This document shows, one piece after another, positions 9,495-19,690 of a stretch of 25,033 nucleotides of DNA (positions within the stretch are counted from its first letter, which is position 1; each line of letters begins with the position of its first letter). The notes below the pieces were generated by a model that searched no databases, was not told where the DNA came from, and saw nothing but the letters and a program-made list of their open reading frames with translations. The position numbers and the translations under genes are program-made. Source of the DNA: Basidiobolus heterosporus B8920 (taxonomy: Eukaryota > Basidiobolomycota > Basidiobolomycetes > Basidiobolales > Basidiobolaceae); contig JNET01029555.1 of the NCBI GenBank assembly GCA_000697455.1, positions 1-25,033 of the forward strand, given 5' to 3'.

Positions 9495-9948
9495 GAGCGC
9501 AAGCAGGCTTTGACAAGATGGAATAATCGATCGAAACTGCTAAACGATCAAGATTTTTGTTCGAGGTAAGTTTGAAATCCATCCAGTTGATGGGGTTTCC
9601 TAATCTCTATCTGCATTAATTTCATAGAACTGATCCGAAAAGTTATGAGTCAAAGTGCTGCAATAAACCCCCTCATTCAGCATATGGACATCCGTTCGGA
9701 GCATGTGAAGACCTGAAGCGATACTCAATTGGCCATTTTTGGGACTCAAACATTGATTGTGCCATCTTCATTAGATGCCACCTTTCTCATCACAGATTAT
9801 CTTGTGGAGGTAAAGCATATCGTGACGAATTTCTAAATCAATTTGTAATCCGAAATATTGTATTAATGAATCATGTGATGCACCAAGACTTGCTACTTGA
9901 AATTTAAAATTGCCTGCTTGAAGAGACGCCTTGAAGGTTTTTAGAAAA
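9495..9948. promoter_or_regulatory. Divergent promoter region between the PPR and PEX8-like genes
   Basis: The 454 bases separate two genes transcribed away from each other, so the region must hold both promoters unless upstream untranslated exons extend it. I see no clear TATA box and no other gene. Confidence 0.5.
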
Positions 9949-12900
9949 ATGCATGAATTACCGAGGTAATGTTCAATGCACAACTTGAAAGCAAAGAGGG
10001 ATTGTCTGACTGAATGTGTTCCTGCTGATTGTTAATTAGGAAGTCTGGACATCAAGCATGGCTTGAACAGCTGATAAGCCTACTTGAGAGAGATTCTCTA
10101 ACAAATATTGAGAGGTTAACCGCTTTATGGAGGCATTCTGCAGTTTCCAAAGCAAGTTCTACCCTGCAAACACAGCAATTGGGTACTTATTTGCCATGCC
10201 TCATTCGCAAAATTATTACTTATTTTTGTTGTGCTTTTTTCGACTAAAGAGCGCCCAGGTCTGACTTATTGTAGGGATCCATTTCAGGATCCTCAGCTTC
10301 ATCAAATGCTCCACCATCTCAATAGTGCTGGTCTTAATAGGAACGCTTTGCTAGATTATTTAAGTAGTGGAACGGTTGCTATTGCAAGGTAAGGTTCAAC
10401 CCAAGCAATTGGCTAAATTTTCCCCATGTAACACTACCTTCAATATACAAAGAGAAGGGTTAGACTATGGAGTTTTTGAGAATTTCGCTTTGGTCGTTTT
10501 GTATCTACAATATTACCTTTTCTCCTCTTCTTCTCCGGAGTTGGAAAGCGCTGTCTGTAAAATCAAGAATAAGGTTAAAGCGTCGATTTTGCGTTTAGTT
10601 TTCTTTGAGGCTAACCTGATGTTCAGGAATGGCCAGTCAAATGTTATGAGCTAAAGCAAGCTACTTGGTTTTCTGCGTTTACCGAGACGAATCTCCGCGT
10701 TCACAAGTGCCGAGACTCGGCTCAAGAGTACCTATTGTTTATTTATGCAACCAAAACTTTGACATACTGACTGCTCCGCTCTTAGAATCTCCCAGAGCAA
10801 TACATATTTAAATGAGTTGTTGGAGTATATCCGCTTACGCGAGCTTGACGAAAGCTCTCTTCTTAGGTAATTCCGAAAAAGATCCTTAATTATCTGTTGT
10901 CTTGACTGTTGATATCATTCCAAAACTAGCACTCCAAAACTCAAAAATGAAGAATTGCAAAAACTGGGAAAAGCTTTGGCTTCATGCTTCTTTGCAGTCA
11001 TTGAATTTGCTGGAAGCAGCGACTGGATAGTAAGCTGCCACTTTTTATACTCCGTCCCAAAGCTTGTTGAATACTAAATAGAAATCTGACTTTAGGTGAT
11101 TCGAAATCTAGAGATTCTAAGCACTAACGGCGCAAGACTTCCAAGTTCTTGGTATAGCTCTGAATTTCTTTCCACCACAAAACGGCTAGTCGAGAGATTC
11201 GCAACTCAGCAGGAGGTGCATTCGACTCGAGGATTAGGCTATGTGTTTGACTTGTGGGTATTTTGGCTACGACGAATCAGTAAGCAATATTTTTCCAGGA
11301 GACACGTTCTCATTCTTGGGCTTATTTTACGATACTTTTCAGGTGGGAATGAGCACGGAGAGCTAGGTGAATCCATCATTAAAACTATGATTGATACAAT
11401 TCCAATGTGTGATGGCCCAGAGACGAGCTCCATTCTGCTATCGATTACCACTGCCATGTCGGTCTCATTGGGTATAAAGATCATTTTGGATTTCTATTCT
11501 TCGTCATCAACAGGACTTATTTGATATCCACTCAGGGAAATTCTCGGATGATTTCGATGAGATCGCTACGCAAGGATTGATACAATGCATGGAGAAATCC
11601 AAGATAGTCCTTAGGTAATCAAATCTATCTGAGCTAGAAGCAATGCAAACACTTATCGCTAACGCAATCCTAGTGCTGATCATAGCGATACCTTATTCGC
11701 AAGCCTCGCCCAATATCTACGCACTACACGATCTAAGAAAAATATCACAGATATCTCTGATGGGTTTTTTTCCCTCGCAAAGACTCTCGTTGTTAAACCC
11801 AAGGAGCGCCTTGGCTTGTTCATCAAGATCTTCCGACTTTATCAGTTCATCTGTACCTCACGTATCAAAGATTTTCAAAAGACAAGAGCGGCTGAGACAA
11901 ACAAAAAGTCTGCATTCCAAATCGGGGTCGTGGATGAAGCTAGTAAAATTCAAGCGCTCCTTGCTAGCTCGGCACATGCCTTGGAATCGGACGATATTAT
12001 GCGTAAGTCTATGTGATTGCTTAGATTTGTTCTTTTACCGACATCTCGTCTTTTCGTAGTGAAGAACGCAGGTTTTATGGCGTTAGCTGGTGTGGTGTAA
12101 GTGTGTTTATTGCGAACATACCAAAGAAAATATGTTCACTGAACGGTGCCATCTAGGAAAGGCTACCAACTGTCACCATCGAGCTTGAAGTTGAATAAGG
12201 AAATCGACAACGAACTCGTATCCAGTATCAAGTATATGACACCCGAGAATCCCATCTTTTCCGACGGTAAACATGCACATGATATAGCAATTGCCTTCTC
12301 TTATTAACAGTTGATATATCCATGTTCTAGTCGAGACTCAGGATTTGATAAGCTTTGTATCCGGTCAATGCTTATCGAAGAGGCAGCCAACCAAGAAAGA
12401 TGGCCTTAATATCAGAGTAAATGATACCACTCATTCGCAGTAAGACACTGATGTATTTTAACTTTTGCGTCCATCGTCTATATAGAGTTTGGTGCAAGTT
12501 CTTGTGAATACACTCTACTGCAATGATCACGCGTTGAGCTACTCCTATTTAAGCCCTCTTGTCTATGCACCACCTACCAACAACGACGTATGCTTTAACT
12601 TCATCATCCTTTGGTATCTCAAGAATACAAAACTCAAGTTTCCTTAGAATTATTTAAGAGCTGTTGGTGCGTTGCAAAGGCGAACAAAGCACCCAATTTA
12701 TTTGGAGATCGGACGTATTTCTGTTGTACTGGCTAATCTGCTGTGCCATACTGACAAGCCAACCATCCAAGAATCTATCGAAAAGTTGGTTTTATTTCTG
12801 TCACAAACGTATTGTTTCTGAATATTAATGGCTTGCTTCAGGATTCGTTCCTTTGCCATCAATTTATATACCGAAATGGATCGCTGCTCCATTGAGTTTT

Positions 12901-14257
12901 TAGTACACGAAAACAGTAAGTGGCATTTGGCTCGAGATGAAATAGGCTGACCGCACGCTAACCAAGTCTAGACCAATTCAAAGAATTGGAGCTCCCTTTG
13001 GGTGATATGTTTAAGAACACTGTATTCTCTGTTACCTTGATCTACAAGACCCTTCTAGAGAGGATCATCAATGACGATAGGGCTATTTGTGAGTTAACTT
13101 GAAATTCGTTTTAGTCAATCCCTTCGCTAAATTGCGTCGTTCTGTATAGCTTTCGCCATCTGTGGGGACATGATCGAATCTTTATCGAGGGTGCACTATA
13201 TGGTCGTGCGTTTGGGCGGTAGAGGGTTTGCATCATACGAAACCGTTACCAAAAACTTGATGGAGAAATTGAGGAACGATAAGGAGGTTGCGAATAAGGT
13301 GGTGAAAAACGTATTGCCTAGGCGATATTTTGATGAAGGTAGGGTTTACCAGAGCAGAGCTTCGTCTGATATTAAGAAAATCACCTGCATATACTCACGC
13401 GTTTGTTTACTGGGATTGCTTATAGTGGAAACAAACCCGCTCAGAAGATCAAGAGTTCTGTTCTGCTTCAACCTCATTGACATAACGATGGACGTTCTGG
13501 ACGATGATTTGATCAAGCAAGACATACTACCGGCAATTTATCCGTATCCTTTTCAAACGAAAGTCAAACTTCTGCTTTGACAAATACCTCACAATACAAT
13601 CCTTAACTTCTCCGTAGATATCTCCGCACCAACCAGTACCAAGACATGTTTGAAGCTTCACATTCCATTGTGTTGAGTATTTTCGAGAACAAGAAAAAGG
13701 TGGCCGGAGAGTTGAGCGCCTATTACTCTACGCTTATTTTAAAGGTAGAATGATCCACTTCTATATTCCACGTATACTCAGTAATAACCTCGACATTCCA
13801 GCAATATCCAAAGTATCTGAACATCGATCAACTGAGAGAAGCTTACACCGTGATGATGTTGGGGCTTTCTCAATCCGATGACGCAGTTGCATGGTCATGT
13901 TTGACTAAGCTAATCCAGGAGATTGAAGGGTTCTCAGAATCATGTAGACCAGATCAATCAGTTCAACCTGGCAACGGTGAAAACTCGGAACAGAATGCTG
14001 CTCTCTACCTTGCTCGTGGACACTTACTGCTAACTCTTTTTGATCAAATCAAGTCGGTTAACCTTGTTTTGCTGGAATCTTTACTCAGAACCATCAAACA
14101 CCTGCTGATCACAGAGCCCAAATCCCCCGGAAGAGATGCTATTTGTAAAGCACTATATGATAATGTAAGCAACGGCTTAGATTATACGAAAAAAGAATCA
14201 ACCATCAAGTGGTACCTGAATTTGATGAAGGATCTTGGTGAGAATGTTCGACCCTAA
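9949..14257 (+). CDS. PEX8: PEX8-like peroxin (22 exons, 991 residues)
   Basis: Exons: 9949-9965, 10040-10182, 10250-10388, 10453-10573, 10627-10727, 10786-10866, 10930-11029, 11096-11279, 11343-11471, 11536-11614, 11674-12002, 12060-12096, 12157-12266, 12331-12416, 12486-12587, 12648-12784, 12842-12915, 12972-13088, 13150-13338, 13426-13543, 13618-13744, 13802-14257. All 21 introns (53-87 nt) are GT-AG and phases close. The ATG at 9949 is the first in frame after a stop at 9919. The product looks all-helical, HEAT/ARM-like, with no catalytic motif. Similarity to remembered yeast Pex8p is strongest at residues 696-740 (LSRVHYMVVRLGGRGFASYE against H-x4-LG-x2-GF-SY) and near the end (IKWYLNLM against IDWWYTTV). 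Pex8 sits on the inner face of the peroxisomal membrane, links docking and RING import complexes and helps release PTS1 cargo. Unlike yeast Pex8 (SKL end) it ends NVRP. Gene structure is firmer than the name; exons 2-5 and the exon 9/10 junction are least certain. Confidence 0.65.
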
Positions 14258-16251
14258 GAATTGAGGGAGATACTTCCTTTGGTTATTAAACTTAGATTTT
14301 CACCACTTCCCTGTCATTTTTTTGGGATTTCCGGGATACAGCATCAAGCATGATTCTTTCAAACCCTTGTAAATCTACACTACTCTCGTGAATTCATTGC
14401 CTCTACCATATATCAGAAGCCTCTAGAACGCAATTAAACAAGTCTTTTGAGCAACTAAGGATCTCAAGAATCATTTGTATAGAAAATATGAAGGATCTTG
14501 ATAAACAGACTTCAGATGTCAAGAAGAGGTTTGTGACGCTCTGTGGGAAATAATAAATATAAGCTTCAAAACTAATCCTTACTCAGAAAAAATAGCGAGT
14601 TTATGTAGTATTTATTTTACTATGAATGAGCGACCTCTGATCTGGTATGAAAGTCGACTTGCTTAGAGTTGTTCTATGCCGGCCTTTGTTCCCTGTTTTG
14701 AAGATAGCTGAGCTCCTTTGTTAAAAAAACATATTAAGAGTATATTAGATCCTGCATATCTCGTTTCAAATATAATAGTACAGCCCAACTACTTCATATA
14801 TCTAACTTGAGAAAATTTTATCGGGAAAGCTTTCAGTAGCATTTCGATTGCATATCACTTACCTACCGCACAACCTTTCTACACAAAGGCCTTAGCTCCG
14901 TTACTTACCAGGTATTCATAAGAAAGTTATGACCAAGAATAGCAAATCGCATTCAACATCCAATCATCTTGTCTTCTAAGAATACTTCCTAAGTTGAAGT
15001 TTACTCTATTGAATTCTGACTGCTCTGCAGCTCAGTCTAAATAAGAGAATCATAAAGATACTTTCTTAGTATGTCGGCTTCTACCTTGAAATTGGTGAAG
15101 GCTATGCTAAGAATTGACCGGAACTATGAGAAATCTTAGGTAACGAAAACCGGAATTTGCCCCCAAAATAAGCACCTTGTCTGCTTGACTATGTGCTGGA
15201 ACAGTCTACACATAAATGTATTAAACTTAGTACCTAATATGGCTCTTTGATATATGAGCTTCATAGCCATCTATGCTCAAATGTTGCTTAGAGGGGATCT
15301 TTGGATATCCTCTACATTAACCCATCTATTTGACGTTCATTGCACAGGAAATGCCACAACCAATAATAGTACACTATTTTCGTTTCCCAGGACTCAATGA
15401 TACCTTTATAAGCTTTATACAAAACCATATTATACAGATTCTCTGAATCGTAGTAATTGTGCGATAAAGCTGGCGTACTGCTTCCGACCCAGTCAAGGCT
15501 TCATGCATCCCCCGCATTTGGATCCAAGCATTTACCCGCACTAGGGTGTAGTCGAAAGCCATTATTGTTGGCTTCACAAAGCAACCTGCTGCAAACAAGG
15601 CTTCGTGTTTGGGGTGGAGTGAGGGAATACTATTCTTTTATGGTCGTTGGGAATTCCATAATTAAGTTAGAGTAACGCAGTCTCTTGGAGCTTCCGACAA
15701 AACAGCGCTAAATACTGACTATAGAAAGTTACTTTGATGCAAGGACACGATTGATGGCACCGTGTCCATCGCTGTAACTCTGGAATAGGGTGATTATCAC
15801 TCAGATTTGAAAGCAAGTAGTAATCTTGCATAAAGGTCTGTACAGATGCAGTTATCGATGCTCGTTATAACTATAGTTCTGATCAAGAGTAGCTTCGATT
15901 TATAGCACCGTCAGATCTCCAGTTTAAAGCAGGTTTGCTTCCTATGGAGGTTGTTGTCATCCATATTTTTTGGTGTCTTGCAATTCCATATCTCAAGCCA
16001 CTTGCTGCTTGGCATTAAAAGTGTGCACACAGCTCTGGCTGGACAATTGCTTATGTGGGCTGTTACGTAGGTTGAGCAGCACAGGCCTATAGAACAATGT
16101 TTGAACCAGAAAACACAACAATTGAAACGGTTGGGATGGCTGTTGGGAGTAACTGATACACTTTCAACTGCTCATATGTAGTCTTGGTTGATATCACATG
16201 TATAATGTGACGCCAAATTTATTACAATCTTTACCATGAATCTTGTCAAAC
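14258..16251. other. Gene-poor region downstream of the PEX8-like gene
   Basis: I find no gene I can support here. The first part is the 3' region of the PEX8-like gene (AATAAATA near 14551). On the minus strand several short open stretches look mildly protein-like: about 15374-15585 (hydrophobic, ending ICIIWFCIKLIKVS) and about 15733-15840. GTAAGT-type donors occur near 14870 and 14909 (minus), but no reading frame joins across them. These pieces may be downstream exons of the weak membrane-protein candidate at 16252-17048, remnants of a decayed gene, or chance. Confidence 0.4.
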
Positions 16252-17048
16252 AAGCATGAGGCTGACCATGATCCAGCGCAGCATGATGTCGCAGCCACTT
16301 CGTACAATCATACTAGCTCCCCAAAATGGCTGAATTGTAGGGCTAGGAATATAGACTACGAATAGCCCATAGGAACGACATTCATAAAGTATGGTTAGTT
16401 TGGGTCCGATCGCAATGCTTGAAGTGTTTGTTGACGTCATGATGACCAAATAGATAGCCCACAATAACAGAACTCCAATCAAGACCTTCAATGGCCTTTC
16501 AGAAAAGATGATCCAACTCTTGTGCTTCGTGGCCGGTCTTTTTTGGAATGATAGATGGCACAGCACAAGGATGAAGTAGCACCAATCATCATCAAGTTCT
16601 CTGGTAATTCAGGTTTGAGTAGATGAGATGTGCATTATCCCCGGCTGCCTAATTTATCCTAACGATATTCGAACTAGTCTAGCTGGAAAGTAACCAAATC
16701 CGTGATTCTTGGCGTCAGAGAATTCCCCGCCTGGTGTGTGGACCGGACTGCACAGCACCGGATTGAAAGTAATTTGATTTACATCACACAGCTTGATTAA
16801 GAGTCCTACTTGCGCTCCCATCCAAGCATCATAAAGTCCGGGTGCTACCATCTTCAGTGGGAAGGTGAGCACATACATATGCCCATATGGAGCAAGAACC
16901 ACCGCTAATCCTATTGCCTATTTGGCCATTACTGATGCTTCCTCAACGTTCCTTAGATATTGCCAAGCACCAAGCCAGAAAATCTATCCTTAGTTGGAGT
17001 CGATATGCCCATTGGAGTATGATGCAGTGAATTGAAACTAAAGATAGT
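16252..17048 (-). CDS. Candidate multi-pass membrane protein, incomplete gene model
   Basis: Three consecutive minus-strand segments join in phase through intron-like sequences of 53 and 63 nt: 16971-17048, 16664-16917 and 16252-16600 (phases 0, then 2). Together they give about 227 residues with several hydrophobic helices, such as AIGLAVVLAPYGHMYVLTF, LKVLIGVLLLWAIYLVIM and MIVRSGCDIMLRWIMVSLML, separated by polar loops. A further hydrophobic stretch may follow in phase from 16182 downward. The layout would suit a polytopic receptor or enzyme, but I recognise no family. I find no convincing start codon or terminal exon. Open runs of 80-110 codons are expected by chance in this much AT-rich DNA, so this may equally be noise or a decayed gene. 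The donor GTGCTT of the first intron is weak. Confidence 0.25.
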
Positions 17049-18775
17049 CTGAATAATTATACATTTCTATGAATCTTCCAGGTTAAATGAGATGAATTGA
17101 TTTGCATAGCAGGACTCGGAGCACCACTCGGCAACACACATCAATGCCTAGGAAAAGACTCGCAAGTATAGGATGATTAGTGGAGAATCGTTCATGCTCA
17201 GGTCGAGAATTTGCCGATATTTTCCATGGTCAAGAGATCCTGGAGTGGAGAGTCGGCCATTTTCTATTTAGAACCTCAATGCACGCCGTCAATGCCTCAC
17301 CCAAATTGAACTTCATTACTTCACAATTACGACCGTAAGAGTTGCTACGCAAACCCGTAGTCGCGAAACCTACCTGTCCTCTACTCCAGTTATGGGCATC
17401 ATTTCAAAACAAACCCACTAGCGATATCGACGAAGTATTCGGTAAATCCTGGCTAAAGCGGTCCTCTGGCTGAACTTGATTGAGTATAAGGGCGCTACAT
17501 TAGCCCATGTTACCAAATATAGATAATTATCAAAATCAACCCCTCAAGTATACTTGGCTAGCATATCGTAGCCTGCACTGCACCCGAGCAGCCGCGCATG
17601 ACAAAAAAGGGGATTTCTTTGGATGAAACAATCTGGCGGTTTGCCCCATTTTGTCTTTTCCATATTTACGTATGGACTTGAACTCAGGTTGCATGGTGAT
17701 GAGAGGTGAATCCGCCTCTGATCTCCAATATGAAACCTCTAGAGCTCTGGCTCCTACATGATGATAGTCCTCTTGTAGGACTCATGCTCGTATCCAACTT
17801 GGACTATGCTGCAGAGACCTCAATCGTTTATATCTGATTAGTGTAAGTTCACAGGGCATTCACTAACGCACCTAATTATAGAGTTGTTTACCTAGTGGCT
17901 CGCTCATGAATTGGGCAGGGCCAACGATCCACATGAAAAGGCAGAAACATGAATCACGGATCATCTAGTATCAACGACTCCAAGCAAGACTGGATATGGT
18001 TTCTCGATTCTCAACATGAGATAATTATTCACTTTTAGATGTTTACTGTGCTACCAAAAAAATCCCTCCAATGTTTCACAAAGAAATCACTCCATGCGAA
18101 ATGCAGTCTTCTATTAAATGTCACTCCATAAATAACCGACACTTAAGTACAGTGGTTTCAATAGCTAGATAGATGCAGTGTACCCCGACAATACTATCCC
18201 CGAGATGTGGTGTTTGCTACAATTGCTATGAAGCAGTGTCAGGGCGGTCATCCGCCTCATCCAACATTGTTCTTTCGGGTCCAACCAACCCAGGATCACA
18301 AATCACTTACATCTCCCAAGTAGCCTGAGCTCAATGATTTATATATTTGCAACTAAATTATATTTAAACAGAGTTTGGTAACATGGACAAAATGTTATGC
18401 TTGGATAATTATCTATAATACGAGGAATTAGAGGCTTGCAATGGATACGGAAGTAAAAGCAAGTATATCAGCTATTCAAAAAATTCATAAATTACACATA
18501 AATTACAGTTGAGTATTTGGGCTGAATAGGTCTGGTCGGAAAAAACGCCCAAGTGGTTTTCAATGCAATATCTCATGAGTCATCACTTGGTGCGAAGCCG
18601 GATACGATCACCTCTACCTTAGCCTCGAGGCGAAGTAGAGGGTAGGAGACATCTTGTATGAGAAATTGAGTTGGTGAAGTAAGATAGAGTCGTGATTGTA
18701 CACGCAATATCATACGTATTGATACGTTTTCTGGCTATGGGTAGAGAAGGACATAAAAGGGGCCATATTATTAAC
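17049..18775. other. Gene-poor region upstream of the candidate and downstream of the C2H2 gene
   Basis: No supported gene. On the plus strand an intron-like sequence (donor GTAAGT at 17843, branch-like ACTAAC at 17862-17867, acceptor TATAG at 17881) joins two short open stretches in phase, but it is only 39 nt long and no start codon or recognisable product goes with it. An inverted repeat TCCTACA/TGTAGGA surrounds about 17752-17780. The right end is the 3' UTR of the C2H2 gene. Confidence 0.45.
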
Positions 18776-19690
18776 TTAACACTTGTGCTCTAAAGAGTAG
18801 TGCCTACGTAATGCATCAGTCCTGGAGAAACTGCGTTGACACATATTACATTTATAGGGTCGTTCACCTGTGTGTAAACGAATGTGCCGCTGTAGGTCGT
18901 GTTTCCGTTTGAAACTTCTGGAGCAATATGGACATGTATTGTTCGTATCCCCATGGATTTTTTCCACTTTGATAACTCGTTGACAAGAGGTTAGCGAGTT
19001 GATGTTGGCTTTTGGCTCACTCACAGGTGTGGGCGTCTCAGGTGCGACATATTGCTCACATTCAGGCTCAACAGGCATGCTCAAGATTGTGCTAGGCTTC
19101 GGGGTACAATGGATAAACCGAAATGTCTGGCTAGAGAGATACCTGGGTCGCTTGTGCATATGCTCTTCACTAAGGGCCAGAGTCTCATCCAAATCCTTCA
19201 ATGAAGGAATTCGGATATCTTTGAGAGTCTCGGAATCCTCAGGAGCGTCATGTAGCCGGCAGATAGGGGCATTGTTGAAAGATACATTTTCAGATTTGAA
19301 TCTCTCTATATCTGATATAGGAGGAAGAGTAAAACTCCCTTGTGAATGTTTTCTTTTTCTAGATAGATGACTCTCAGCCAGCTCGTTGGGACTGTTCTCA
19401 AACGAGAACGAATCGCTAACAGGTGAGGATAAAGGTGATGGTGAGAAAGAAGAGCGACCTGGCGAAATTGGTACGCAATGGTCATGACTGGGTGATTCCC
19501 GACAGACGGAATCGGATTTTTGAATAGCAACTGGACAGGGTGCATCGAAGACACGAGCTTCTGGGGGGCAGGTACGTGGTAATGGGAGGGTGATTGGAGA
19601 AGAACCATTTAATTCTGATAAGAGACGCATCTTACTTTGTGTGTTGATAGAACGGTAATGTAGATGCAAAACGTTTGTTGAATGGATCAT
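18776..19690 (-). CDS. C2H2 zinc-finger transcription factor (two fingers)
   Basis: A 304-residue protein in one exon. The C-terminus holds two tandem classical zinc fingers: C253/C256/H269/H273 and C281/C284/H297/H302, joined by the canonical linker TGERPYK, ending two residues after the last zinc ligand. Recognition helices read RKHDLQR and RTDALRR. The N-terminal 250 residues look disordered and rich in Ser and Pro, with many SP/TP sites (residues 76-100 and 196-224) that suggest control by proline-directed kinases. RKRKH (111-115) and KRPR (180-183) could be nuclear import signals. IKVE at 240-243, just before the fingers, matches the sumoylation consensus. The finger pair resembles fungal Azf1- and Crz1-type factors but I cannot assign an orthologue. 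The true start may be Met21 (19630), because the first ATG directly follows an AG and its 20 residues look less protein-like. Confidence 0.85.
   Translation of the reverse strand: MIHSTNVLHLHYRSINTQSKMRLLSELNGSSPITLPLPRTCPPEARVFDAPCPVAIQKSDSVCRESPSHDHCVPISPGRSSFSPSPLSSPVSDSFSFENSPNELAESHLSRKRKHSQGSFTLPPISDIERFKSENVSFNNAPICRLHDAPEDSETLKDIRIPSLKDLDETLALSEEHMHKRPRYLSSQTFRFIHCTPKPSTILSMPVEPECEQYVAPETPTPVSEPKANINSLTSCQRVIKVEKIHGDTNNTCPYCSRSFKRKHDLQRHIRLHTGERPYKCNMCQRSFSRTDALRRHYSLEHKC

Noticed and set aside
12698-12892. Minus-strand open frame and other opposite-strand frames inside the PEX8-like, PPR and C2H2 genes.
   Set aside because: They are shadows of the coding strand, without independent codon or motif support.
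14859-14915. Two closely spaced minus-strand GTAAGT donors near 14870 and 14909.
   Set aside because: Every joining of the flanking frames that I tried meets a stop at once; no gene model results.
16246-16566. Idea that the hydrophobic 106-codon frame is a known G-protein-coupled receptor with an RGS domain.
   Set aside because: I could not find RGS motifs downstream or a recognisable receptor signature, so no family name is given.
17670-17760. tRNA-like B-box (GGACTTGAACT) with a short hairpin nearby.
   Set aside because: Read on the minus strand, the acceptor arms do not pair and no anticodon arm forms at the right spacing.
17752-17780. Inverted repeat TCCTACA...TGTAGGA as a possible terminator or transposon end.
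   Set aside because: A seven-base stem with a 15-base loop is expected by chance, and no target-site duplication or element body surrounds it.
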